Positions 9,001 through 16,443 of a stretch of 20,850 bases of DNA are shown in pieces. The DNA is from Mitosporidium daphniae. Its lineage: Eukaryota > Microsporidia. The notes below the pieces were generated by a model. The model worked only from the letters and a program-made list of their open reading frames with translations, was not told the origin of the DNA and made no database searches. The stretch spans positions 1 to 20,850 of the forward strand of contig NW_013546136.1 of NCBI RefSeq assembly GCF_000760515.2, given 5' to 3'. The position numbers and the translations under genes are program-made. Every line of letters starts with the position of its first letter. Position 1 is the stretch's first letter.

Positions 9001-10579
9001 CCACAGGACCCTCATTAGCGGCATCACTTCGCAGAGCCAAATGCCCACAAAAGAGAAGCTGGAAGCGCACATAGGAATGACGCACCTTGTATTTACCGAC
9101 CTCCCGACTTGCTCGAACAAGGGCGCTCTCCATCGCTTTGATGACATCTTTTTTAGAAAAAGTTTTGGAAGCCCACTCGATGATGAACTTGGAGCCTGCA
9201 TCTAAAAATCCAAATAGCGCAAAGGAAGGAAGAATAACGGCCTCCAGTTGAGAAGGCGTTAGAGCCGCCAGAAGCGAGGTTTCTTGTTCACAACCGCTGT
9301 CAATGATTTCAAATAGCACTTCAAAAAGAGCGATGGCATGCACAAAGTCTGCATCTTTGGTGGAGGTTGCAAGATCAGAAGATCTGTTCAAAACGTTGCT
9401 CCTCCAAGCATCGCCAAAAATCCGAAGCTTTTCCAAAAGCATCGACACGTATATTGCCGGTGACGAGGTTTCGCGATCGATCCGCAACTGATCTAGGATG
9501 GCTAACTTGGAATCGATCGTTCGACTCGTAGAACAGCTCTCTCTTGCCACAGCAAGGATTTTTTGCTGACGAACCAAATCTGCCTCCATCAAACGACGGG
9601 TGTTTTCTTGCTTCATCAATTCTGCCTTTGAAAGTGACTTTTTGATGCCACTTTTTGCATGAGAAGGCTTCTTTTTTTCACTGCCCTTTGTGACTGGATC
9701 GTCCGAACGAAGGACTTGATTGAAGCAGGAAGAAGCGCCGTGGAGTGAACTTGCGTATGTGCTGATACGGGTCATGATTCGCTGTTCTCGCCTTCGCTCT
9801 TGCTGCTCCGGAGTGAATCGATGCGAAAAAGTAGTCAAAGCGGATATTTGATCCTCTTTTTCAATGTTTGGGTCAAGATCATCCGTCACTTGCTGATAAA
9901 TCTTGCCATTGTGCGACGAGGTGGACGAGATCTTTTTCAAAGAGGTCTCCAACTCTTCCATGGAGGAAGTGTTTTCAAGACAAGCAGAAATGGATTGCCG
10001 ATGGCCCTCTAATTTGCGAATCTCGACTTCTTCTAAAGGAAGAGGTCCATCGAGGTTCTTGTCGTCATACATGGTCAGATATCTCGGATCGGCGGGCATG
10101 GTAAAGCAATAAAGACGCTCTCCAATCAAAAAGGAGCGCTCTGAAAGGATTGCAATGGTGATTCCGGCTTGAATGGCTTGTTTCACGTGCGAAGTTGACT
10201 GAACAGATATGATGAGAGGACAAGTGGAGGCATGTTTGCTCAAAAGCTTGACGTCGTTTGGATTTCCTCTGGAGAGGCAAAGCGATTGGACGCCACTAGA
10301 GGCATCCTTAAATGCATCGATAAATACATTAATCTCTTCGATTGTAACGTCTGGATGTGGATCCTCTGGGCATGGCACTAAAAGCCTTAAATGGGAGAGG
10401 CCATTCAAGGCGAGCTGACGGGCAAGAATGGAAGATGCGCAAGATAGGGATACATTTTTTCTGGTCACATTCTTTTTAATAAAACAGATAATGGATGCTG
10501 TCACTACCAAAGACGTGGATCCCCCAAAGTACTTTCCAATATCGACATAATCAAAGTGCTCCTGAAAAGTAGAATCCAT
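6017..10579 (-). CDS. DDX60-like Ski2-family DExH-box RNA helicase, 1520 aa
   Basis: This single 4.56-kb exon encodes a superfamily 2 helicase that translocates on RNA using ATP. The order is: N-terminal region of about 530 aa without a clear motif but with charged coiled-coil stretches (about 280-370); RFRPDPWQVELLDA; motif I SAPTSSGKTF (about 556); motif II DEIH (about 663); motif III LSAT (about 692); motif VI QASGRAGRR (about 1145); then a helical C-terminal region. The RPDPWQ...LLDAVD lead-in, the DE[IV]H box and the VAPNKALMDQV element are characteristic of the DDX60 subgroup rather than Ski2 or Mtr4. Vertebrate DDX60 is linked to antiviral RNA sensing and translation surveillance; the role in fungi is not known to me. 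Length fits the family (about 1700 aa). Residues about 1234-1263 are a tandem copy of 15 aa. No intron is visible. Confidence 0.9.
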   Translation of the reverse strand: MDSTFQEHFDYVDIGKYFGGSTSLVVTASIICFIKKNVTRKNVSLSCASSILARQLALNGLSHLRLLVPCPEDPHPDVTIEEINVFIDAFKDASSGVQSLCLSRGNPNDVKLLSKHASTCPLIISVQSTSHVKQAIQAGITIAILSERSFLIGERLYCFTMPADPRYLTMYDDKNLDGPLPLEEVEIRKLEGHRQSISACLENTSSMEELETSLKKISSTSSHNGKIYQQVTDDLDPNIEKEDQISALTTFSHRFTPEQQERRREQRIMTRISTYASSLHGASSCFNQVLRSDDPVTKGSEKKKPSHAKSGIKKSLSKAELMKQENTRRLMEADLVRQQKILAVARESCSTSRTIDSKLAILDQLRIDRETSSPAIYVSMLLEKLRIFGDAWRSNVLNRSSDLATSTKDADFVHAIALFEVLFEIIDSGCEQETSLLAALTPSQLEAVILPSFALFGFLDAGSKFIIEWASKTFSKKDVIKAMESALVRASREVGKYKVRHSYVRFQLLFCGHLALRSDAANEGPVVDPRVRFRPDPWQVELLDAVDEGHSALISAPTSSGKTFICYYAMERVLRRSDTGVVLYVAPNKALMDQVVADVYARFKHKQYPKNSASRLLGYLTDLEVFHAWDAQILVTFPEVIERFITSPLYEESFFNRVEYVILDEIHTISEEGKSGSWEKILMTSRAPVLALSATVGNKEAFFKWLSTIQERAGIQCRLIDHAERYSDLQYHIFSGSVGPTERQNLLKKEIAQTKESNDENQDHDAVESQNLASTSSLLSVRRRMGGDGRILLWHQLLSLSMDDFDRQLPPDFYLLSGDSVRLADVFKTGKFRAQLPAELDYEKMPCFTERLRIRRSDLRAYSRNLMNWIRGCIYERTITKTDFLQIQKALGNDALSALHQQALHETEDLPSQVNDGASFPITYENYLMGSVMPLLTELSVEDRLPAIIFHFDRSFCNRLAVHIIESLEHAEAVKHSRHLREERLRMSALERSQRASRRVRDAEKKTSKDSWIEESMEAESISDLMAALMRTQGPDPEFVFYDQRWKISDIELGELIDAQGVARAMTSPVEKVLFRGLYRGIGVHHRGVPKRYLSLVEHLFRLRHLQVVIAGATLALGINMPCKSVIFAGSTSTSLTPIDFRQASGRAGRRNYDALGHVIFWGMPKNRLDNLQTSTIPSIRTDAASSLNAAMVLQAFHMASKGKEGISKQLFLERFLSSPLSLLGLTSGEQASHGKATEKSITPVLASHGKATEKSITPVLASHFFRLACALERLGFLTSINEGKLMAPTVYARLPLLLPSQMPASIIVSHLMRLGWIDLLSNDYERAPDATVKELLLFLCRFVQLRYLPAASFNVPAELVVLPPLHSPEMESTLQSDLIAYCDTLMGDSKIATRPDSFHRGALILGKTIIGSSVDRDTASASVNLPSMLMLAMPFHTIPPDVFISGYVWDYFLHADVERIHSLYHISEMALWYELNEFSNFLAQLHQMAQREPVASEAAKLAISDLYLTFFRRFRLMWA
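6792..6881. repeat. In-frame 45-bp tandem duplication inside the helicase gene
   Basis: Copies at 6792-6836 and 6837-6881 differ at one base. On the minus strand each encodes the 15 residues ASHGKATEKSITPVL, so the protein keeps its frame. The duplication lies after motif VI, in the C-terminal region, probably in a surface loop. Confidence 0.97.
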
Positions 10580-10622
10580 AAAATTGTAAAATGCAAACTC
10601 TAACTTGTGCGCAAATTCAGCA

Positions 10623-10639
10623 TTAAATTTTCAATTTAA
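10623..10639 (-). promoter_or_regulatory. AT-rich inverted box upstream of the helicase gene
   Basis: TTAAATT and AATTTAA flank a 3-base spacer, giving a perfect 7-bp inverted repeat 44 bases upstream of the helicase ATG. It matches the AAATTT-type boxes before other starts in this window. Confidence 0.5.
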
Positions 10640-10690
10640 CACATCCAACATGCAGTAGGTAGACCCTCCTCAATTGGCGGGATCATCCGA

Positions 10691-10702
10691 CCCCCCCCCC
10701 CC
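10691..10702. repeat. Poly-C tract (12 C)
   Basis: This is a run of 12 cytosines ten bases before the possible small ORF at 10713. A second run of 9 C lies at 10972-10980. Homopolymer G/C runs are rare in this AT-rich sequence. Confidence 0.95.
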
Positions 10703-10712
10703 ATTGCAAGAG

Positions 10713-10865
10713 ATGACAAGCGAAATTCCTTTTGCTTGCATGTTTGTGCGCGAGCGCACAAACATGTCCAACAAACACTTGCTGTTCTCAGTGATAGGCA
10801 GTGGGGTCCAACTTATTATTAAACTTGACCATTGGTATGCACAAACTGTACGGTTCCCAAAATAA
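10713..10865 (+). CDS. Possible 50-aa ORF
   Basis: The frame runs from an ATG ten bases after the 12-C tract to a TAA that lies inside an AATAAA, the same stop/poly(A) arrangement seen in the Sec8 and HMG-CoA synthase genes. The peptide begins MTSEIPFACMFVRERTNM and contains a mildly hydrophobic stretch, LLFSVIGSGVQLIIKL. I do not recognise it. The hairpin at 10739-10766 falls inside the frame. A 50-codon frame can arise by chance, so the case rests on the flanking signals only. Confidence 0.28.
   Translation: MTSEIPFACMFVRERTNMSNKHLLFSVIGSGVQLIIKLDHWYAQTVRFPK
10739..10766. other. Perfect 13-bp inverted repeat (hairpin)
   Basis: Arms CATGTTTGTGCGC and GCGCACAAACATG are perfect reverse complements separated by GA. 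Either transcript strand could form a 12- to 13-bp stem. The GC-rich tip contrasts with the surrounding sequence. It could be a regulatory RNA element or a cruciform-forming site; function unknown. Confidence 0.9.
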
Positions 10866-11157
10866 ACAAAAACAAAACCAAATGTACACATCAAACTGCA
10901 TTGCAAGTGGGCCAGCCGAAAAAATCCAAACATTTACAAAGTTGTGCAAAATAGTCGACTGGTAGAATTGGCCCCCCCCCAAAGTTTATCTCACAATTGC
11001 AAAAAGCAAGATAGGTCTCGGGATCAAACGAAACGCAATACTAAGGGAGCCTCTGAAAATTTTTAACACACATGCTAAAAGGCACTTATTGAAGACGCGC
11101 CTTTCCAAACGGTGGCCATTAGGATAAAGATTCACTGAAATTACAATTTTAATGAAA

Positions 11158-11172
11158 AGGGGTTTCTCCCCT
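11158..11172 (-). terminator. Small hairpin at the Snf7 stop codon
   Basis: AGGGG and CCCCT flank a 5-base loop and overlap the Snf7 stop codon (11173-11171). It may mark the 3' end of that transcript, but a 5-bp stem is weak evidence. Confidence 0.3.
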
Positions 11173-12012
11173 AAATGGACATTGAAGACCTCAAAGATTC
11201 CAGCTCGTCTTCAACAGAGCGGTATTTCTTTGTACCCATGGGATTATCTAAAAAGTTAACAGATGCTCGCATTACTGCCTTCAATATTATTGAAGCTCGG
11301 AAGCTCAAGCTTTTCAGAGGGAGCACCTTCCCTGATTGCAAGAAGCTTCTCATCTAATTGCTCTTGCTGCAGTAAAGCAAGCTCATTTTCTAGCTCTTGC
11401 TGGCCGGTTACAAAAGCTACCCATACCTCATTTGCATCTAAGGCCAGTCCTATAGGCTGCGACACAGCCAACGAGATTTCAGAAGCAATGTCAATTTGCT
11501 CCCGAATATCCTCCATTGTAGAGTCAACATTGCCGATGCTTCTAATAAACCAATTAATCATTGGGCTAATCTCACAATGCGCCATGTATGGATTTCATCG
11601 CTTCGGATCCTGCCTTCATCACTTGCATGACCTAAAAAAAGGACACCCCAATACCTCGAGATTGATGTGGGCATTTTCGATTGTCATCACCTGTGATTCC
11701 AAAGTTGTTATGGTTCCTGCGATTTTTTCTAACTCGGCCTCGAGCGAATGTTTTTTCTTCAAAGCAAGCATTGCAACTAGATAACGATCAGGACAAAGCC
11801 TCCACAATACCTCGCTTATTTTTTGTGGCATTATCTCTGGCAATTTCCAGTTCATTCTCGATCTTTTTATAGATGTATTTTTCCTTTTTTTCTAGCTCAA
11901 CTATCATGTCCTTTAGCTTTGAAATGGCCTCTGTGGGGCTTGTGGAGCTTTGAGCACCCATGATGGTGCTGCTTCCGGTCAATGAAAACCGAGAGAAGAA
12001 CCCAGAGAACAT
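11171..12012 (-). CDS. SNF7: ESCRT-III subunit Snf7/CHMP4 (Vps32), 6 exons
   Basis: Snf7 polymerises on endosomal and other membranes and drives inward budding and scission with Vps4. Exons are 12012-11811, 11776-11655, 11631-11576, 11541-11427, 11399-11276 and 11247-11171; introns are 34, 23, 34, 27 and 28 nt. The spliced CDS is 696 nt (231 aa), a normal family length. The order is: N-terminal FSGFFSRF; helix 1 with ISKLKDMIVELEKKEKYIYKKIE; NATKNKR-VAMLALKKKH across intron 1; ENAHINLE-VMQVMKAGSEAMK across intron 2; GNVDSTMEDIREQIDIASEIS; then LENELALLQQEQLDEKLL, the helix that folds back in the closed form. The tail EDELESLRSSMSI sits where the family has its Vps4-binding MIM1 helix. The 27-nt intron is a multiple of three and has no stop, so keeping it would add nine residues; removing it fits the family better. 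Confidence 0.92.
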
Positions 12013-12267
12013 TTCAAATAAAATTGAAGCAAATTTTAATGTTTAATTTTGGCCAAAGGCAAGTGTGTAGATGATGAGTATCACCCGTATTGTCAATTGG
12101 GCATATAAAAAGCCAGCAAAGGGTTGCGCCCTCAATTTATTTGACAATCTATTGTTGCCCCAAAAGGGTCCAAGGGTTACACCACTGATAATTCAATTGT
12201 AAATTTTAATTTGTATTTTGTAATTTGACCCCTCCCCTAAAAAGTTTATTTCTCTGCGACTAATCAA
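12013..12267. promoter_or_regulatory. Divergent promoter region of SNF7 and PITP
   Basis: These 255 bp separate the two divergent starts. An AAATTTTAATGTTTAATTTT box (12031-12050) lies just upstream of the SNF7 ATG. On the PITP side an AAATTTTAATTT box (12201-12212) is followed by a C-rich block ACCCCTCCCC at about 12228-12237 and an AAAGTTTAT element, about 20-40 bases before the PITP ATG. A TATA-like GCATATAAAA lies at 12101-12110. Confidence 0.5.
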
Positions 12268-13393
12268 ATGGTTCTCATTAAAGAATTGTAAGGCCTCCGT
12301 TTTGTAACGATATAGCCGAATCCCGATGCCCCTCACTGTTGAGGAAGTACCGTTATTGATTCAGCTTAATGCAAATATAGTATCAAATAGCACAGCTGTA
12401 TTCTGTGGCCGAAATGAGCAAGCAAGAGTCTAGTTCGGATTCTGGAATTCAAATTCTTATCAATGAACCTTACAACGACCAAGCACTGGGAAAGGGACAG
12501 TATACGCACAAGCTATATCACCTTGGCAGGTTCCATTTGTTTCGCTTACCCTGCAGTAAATGCCCAAGGATTCTCAGCGCGCTCGTTCCAGCGAACACGC
12601 TAATCATTGACGAGAAAGCATGGAATGCGTATCCGGATTGCATTACTGGTATGTGATTGCTTTGTTTAAGCGGTGAGAATTTTTCAACCCGTTCTTGAGA
12701 GAAAGGTTTTCCATCAAAATACAGACAAAACATGTGGCCAATGACGATGATCTTGAAAATGTACTGACGTTTCTTGTTATCTTCTCAACATTAGGTGCAC
12801 AATTTGCCACCCGATTTGCTCAGCAAGCGCGAAATTGTCAGAATAGACATTGCAAATGATCCGATTGATGTAAAGGAAAATGGCTGTGAAACAAATCCTA
12901 AACTATTCTGTCCAAAAAAGGATCCGCTACGAGGACCCCTCAATGCAAACTGGATTCGCGATATGAAGGCTCAAAAGAAACCGTTTATGTGTTGCTACAA
13001 ATTGGTTACAATTAAATTTAAAGTGTTCGGATTGGAATCGAAAATTGAGTCTTATATTTCCAAAGTACCTTATACTGATGCTTATGTCGCTAGTACGAGC
13101 AATCTCTCTTTTTGCGCTTTCATAGGAGCATTTTCTGCTCTTTTGATAGATGGTTTGGGCTGACGATGTCGGATATCAGAGCACTTGAAGATGAGGCCAA
13201 AAAGGATCTCGATCAGGTGGGCATTTTTCCCCTAATGGTGATTTAGCTGAAAACCGGAGCCTCTGTCAGTGCCGGTAGTCATGAACATGCAAACGAAGCT
13301 ATCAATATCCATGGCATCAATGAAGACACCATTGTTGCAGATCAGGCTGTCTGCGAGCTTGGTAATGAAGATCCCGATAGGATCGAACTCTGA
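12268..13393 (+). CDS. Class I phosphatidylinositol transfer protein, 8 exons
   Basis: This START-like protein carries phosphatidylinositol and phosphatidylcholine between membranes and supplies phosphoinositide synthesis. Exons are 12268-12287, 12316-12346, 12381-12529, 12557-12648, 12678-12760, 12795-13064, 13094-13216 and 13247-13393; introns are 28, 34, 27, 29, 34, 29 and 30 nt. The spliced CDS is 915 nt (304 aa). It follows human PITP-alpha almost without gaps: MVLIKEFRIPMPLTVEEYQ, AQLYSVAEMSKQES, GKGQYTHKLYHL (with Thr59 and Lys61 at the same positions as the human inositol-binding residues), EKAWNAYPDC, FSIKIQTKHV, GPLNANW, CYKLVTIKFKVFGLESKIE, LRFHRSIFC and LTMSDIRALEDEAKKDLD. An acidic tail of about 50 residues follows. 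The first exon is only 20 nt. The fourth intron ends in GAG rather than the usual TAG. The stop lies 14 bp from the stop of the convergent gene. Confidence 0.94.
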
Positions 13394-13407
13394 CGGCCAA
13401 ATAATTT

Positions 13408-14460
13408 TTATTCTTTTTTACATAAATGAAAAGAAATTTTGATTTCTTTGTCTTCATTTAACCTGGCATGCTGGTTGTATTTTTTTTCATAAAACATCCC
13501 GTCGTCTGAGGGGTAAGAATATAGCAAAATGGACGAGGAGACCGTTCCAAAAGATCCACTTGGAATCATAAATGGTGGGATGAATGTTGCAGACAGCTTT
13601 TGCTCTAGGATTTCACCAACATCCACATCAGCAGAGGTGTCAATGGGGGTTTTGGCAGAGCTAATTTGCATATTCTGATGCTCCCCCTTGACGCCTTGGA
13701 TTCTTTGTGAAAGCAAGGCGATTAGCTTGGGAATGTCCTTGTGTTCGTTTCTCTGCCATAGCATGGAATATGCTTTTGCCAGGTTGTATCCTTTGGCTGA
13801 AGGGAAATCAGATTGAGATGGACACGTCAGGGAAAATGTAGAAATCCCCATGTTTTCCATTATCAAGCATAGCGACTCTGCCATTGAATGTCTATTTAGG
13901 GTTACTTCGTTTTGCGTAATAAGGGAAGCATTGGTTGCATTCGGAGTTCGGTGTACAATTTTGCAAACATCGAACGAATAGCTTTCCATGTCAAATTGGA
14001 TTGCTATCAGATTAAATGAGTGGTATAATGAAGAGGAGAATGCAATTTGCACGGCATCTGAAAGGGGCTTTGGCTCTGATGCCAAAATCTTAACCAGAAC
14101 CCCTCGACTGCAAATAGAGGGCTCATCGCCAGATGAGCCAGTAGAACAGCTGCTCTGAGCAGCACCGATCGTTCCAAGGGTATTTAGGGCCCTGCCGTTT
14201 GTCAAGAGAACAATTCTTTCTAAAACTTAACTCCTGCATACAATACTGAGCTTTGTGTTCAAGGCCTTCCAGGTGCCAAGCATATCGGAATCTTGGCCCC
14301 CAATAATGTCACAATTCGCCCAAGTGTAGAGTCGTTTGGTAGGCCTGTTGAATAGCTCTTCGCGATTAAATAGTGCCGATCTAGGGTCAGTACTTGTGTA
14401 GCAACGGTACATGGTGTTGCTGTTCGATGTTCCCTCAACGTGCACAAGAGCAATGCACAT
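13408..14460 (-). CDS. Hypothetical 341-aa protein, 2 exons
   Basis: Exons are 14460-14247 and 14219-13408, with a 27-nt GTATTG...TTTTAG intron that joins the frames as NTKL-K-RIVLLTNGRALN. The spliced CDS is 1026 nt (341 aa) in frame. I do not recognise the family with confidence. The RIVLLTNG strand followed by a helix, and the alternation of strands and helices, could be a von Willebrand A-like or other Rossmann-type fold, but the usual DxSxS site is not visible at the N-terminus. An unseen upstream exon is possible. Residues 240-260 are Ser/Asp-rich and may be disordered. The stop codon lies within an AATAAA on the minus strand. The start faces the Sec8 gene across 63 bp. Confidence 0.6.
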
Positions 14461-14523
14461 GTTCAACAAAAGTTTGAGAAAGTTTAATTATCGGCAGCGG
14501 CATCCGATTTTTGCAGCAATTTA
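14461..14523. promoter_or_regulatory. 63-bp divergent promoter (341-aa gene / Sec8)
   Basis: This spacer between the two start codons contains AAGTTTAATTA near 14480-14490 and CAATTTAATG overlapping the Sec8 ATG, again the AATTTAA-type box. Confidence 0.45.
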
Positions 14524-16321
14524 ATGTCAATTGGTAAAAATGGCCTCCCCCAATTTGGGAATGCATACCCCCATGCTGGAGATTTAGACTTGGCTCCAAA
14601 GCGAAAAGATGCCATGAATAACCTGGATCTTTCCCATATGGAGAAAGTGCTTTCGTCATTGAAAACAAGCTGGAAGCCCTTTCTTAATCAAAATGTATCA
14701 AATGTGCACGCCACTAACCGGAACGTAGTTTAATGCCTTTATCTCTGCCATGGAGATTGCAAATTCCCCATCGCAGTCGGCGAACAATGTTCAGGCCTAC
14801 GAATCTTTGCATTTAGAGCTAGAAAGAGCCATGGACGTCGCTACCAATTCTTATCACAACGAGTTGCAGGCAATAGCGTCGAAATTTTCGTCCATCAGCA
14901 ACAACGTGCTGGGTATTTTGCCATATGCTTTTCAGTGTAGACGCGCGATCCAAATTTTCTTCATACAAAAAAGACTTCCAAAAGTCTAAATGCTGTTTGG
15001 TGGGATCCCGCTTCGACCTCACTACGCTTTATATTTTGATGGAAGAAGCCAACTTGCGCATTTTGATTTTATCGCTCATGTACGCGTGCATTGTGTTTTT
15101 ATGATGGCAGGAAAAACCTGGGGTCGGTCCCCAAAAAGATCGAAACGTGTTTGGAGCAAGAAAAATACATCGAAGCTTGCGATTTGCTACTTTTGTCGAA
15201 GAAAATCCTAAGCTCAAGCATCTTTTGTTCGATCCATGCGCTATCGCACATTTCTCATCTCATTTCGTACGAATATAAAAACGTATTTCCAAGCTTTTGC
15301 GCTGATAACATTTAGGGGTTGGAGGGCGTTCTTTGCTCTCGCCTGTACGACACGGTTTTTTTAAAAAACCCGTCGTCGTGCAAACGGATTGGATCCTTTT
15401 ACACGTCGCTTATTGAAAACTATAGCTCCAGCTCACATTCAGACACATTTTCGCTTTTTGAAATTGTCGATGGTTTGTGCAAAATAGAAAGCATCTACAA
15501 TGCCCTGAAGGTAACAACTACGTATTCGCCCTAAAACTGCCAGACCATAAAGAACGCATACAAACTGCAAATTGATGCATGTTTCTCCCTGTTTGAGGAA
15601 TCGGGCAGAGGACATTATCCCATCAGTGATGAGGAATGGCCCCCTTTGCTTTCGCTAGAGAAAAACATGATATCAATTTTTGCGGATAGAGTTATATGGT
15701 CGTTGGCAAAGCTTCTGGCCATATTTGAATTGACAATCCTATTGATCATGCATTTGGAAAGGAAATATGAAATCAAGCAGGCGTCCATCGGCATATTCAT
15801 TGGCTCCGTTCAGGGAATGATTCAGAAGGCAGTACGCCATTTTTGGATGTTTCCGTAACTGCTGTAGATCGTCGATAATTTGGCGCAAATCGGACCCATT
15901 TCAAAATCGCTGGAATCGCTGAATTTGGATGGTGTTCCCACGTGTTTGGATGTTATCAGCAACCCTCAGGCACAGATAGATGCAAACGATGTAAATGCTT
16001 CCATTCATTTGTTAGATGCTCAGATTCAGGCTAACAAACCTCTCCATCAACGATCCGTTTGACCTCAATCTTGATGCCATTTTGCATCAAAATGGCACCA
16101 CGGTATACAATCGGGGGTCGATTGAAGCCAATGGCGCTATGCCAGATGTTTATTTAATTCCCGCGGACAAGCCCGTTGAGTCGATGTTTTTTAAAATGAT
16201 CCCGTCTTCAAGAACAAGATCCCTGCTTTTTGCCTTTACATTCAGGTAGCGTTTATGCTCCATTGACGGCATTAGGTATTTTGTAAAGTTTGAGCAGATT
16301 TTGGCCTCCCTAGTCAAATAA
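14524..16321 (+). CDS. SEC8: Exocyst subunit Sec8-like protein (EXOC4), 9 exons, short form
   Basis: Sec8 is a rod-shaped helical subunit of the exocyst, which tethers secretory vesicles to the plasma membrane. Exons are 14524-14694, 14729-14912, 14941-15079, 15111-15282, 15316-15510, 15544-15831, 15868-15990, 16016-16245 and 16276-16321; introns are 34, 28, 31, 33, 33, 36, 25 and 30 nt. The spliced CDS is 1548 nt (515 aa) in one frame. The N-terminal Sec8 domain is recognisable: WKPFLNQN-FNAFISAMEIA, LHLELERAMDVATNSYHNE, SNNVLDARSKFSSYKKDF, DLTTLYILMEEANLRI, then MKNLGSVPKKIETCLEQ and KYIEACDLLLLSKK, the region preceding the rod. GLEGVLCSRLYDTVFLKNP also fits. The C-terminal half is divergent. 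The length is roughly half that of usual Sec8 proteins (about 900-1000 aa), so this may be a reduced form. The stop TAA lies inside AATAAA. Confidence 0.8.
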
Positions 16322-16387
16322 ACAAGTAAATCATAAGCAAGTAACCCATAAGCAAGTAACCCATAAGCAAGTAACCCATAAGCAAGT
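16321..16387. repeat. 15-bp minisatellite
   Basis: The unit AAGCAAGTAACCCAT is perfect at 16335-16349, 16350-16364 and 16365-16379, with a degenerate copy before (16321-16334) and a partial copy after (16380-16387). It starts at the Sec8 stop codon and ends about 57 bp before the HMG-CoA synthase ATG, so it lies in a 3' UTR or promoter. Confidence 0.95.
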
Positions 16388-16443
16388 GGGCTTGCACTAA
16401 AATTTAATATTCTCAATTTATTCCGAAAAAAACTGGTTGATTG
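16388..16443 (+). promoter_or_regulatory. Promoter of HMG-CoA synthase
   Basis: An AAAATTTAATATTCTCAATTT box at about 16399-16418 lies 25-45 bases upstream of the ATG and matches the AT boxes before other genes. Confidence 0.5.

Larger units (their letters stand above)
10580..11170. other. 591-bp intergenic region with poly-C tracts and a hairpin
   Basis: This lies between the helicase start (10579) and the Snf7 stop (11171). From left to right it holds an inverted AT box TTAAATTTTCAATTTAA (10623-10639), likely the helicase promoter; a 12-C run (10691-10702); a perfect hairpin (10739-10766); a possible 50-aa ORF (10713-10865); and a 9-C run (10972-10980). The part from 10985 to 11155 holds nothing I can name. 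Confidence 0.6.

Noticed and set aside
8806-9205. Open frames of 90-131 codons on both strands inside the helicase gene
   Set aside because: They are shadows of the 1520-codon frame, which carries all helicase motifs.
10670-10933. 87-codon minus-strand frame opposite the poly-C tract
   Set aside because: It encodes a Gly run from the C tract, overlaps the hairpin and has no family-like sequence; it looks like a chance frame.
11000-11080. Sm-site-like AAAATTTTTAAC suggesting a U-type snRNA
   Set aside because: None of the diagnostic snRNA sequences (U1 5' end, U2 branch-pairing region, U5 loop, U4/U6 pairing) could be found nearby.
12068-12188. Possible C/D box snoRNA (ATGATGA near 12071, CTGA near 12184)
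   Set aside because: The boxes fit but the sequences outside them cannot form the terminal stem, the length is at the upper limit, and the region is a divergent promoter. Short boxes like these arise by chance.
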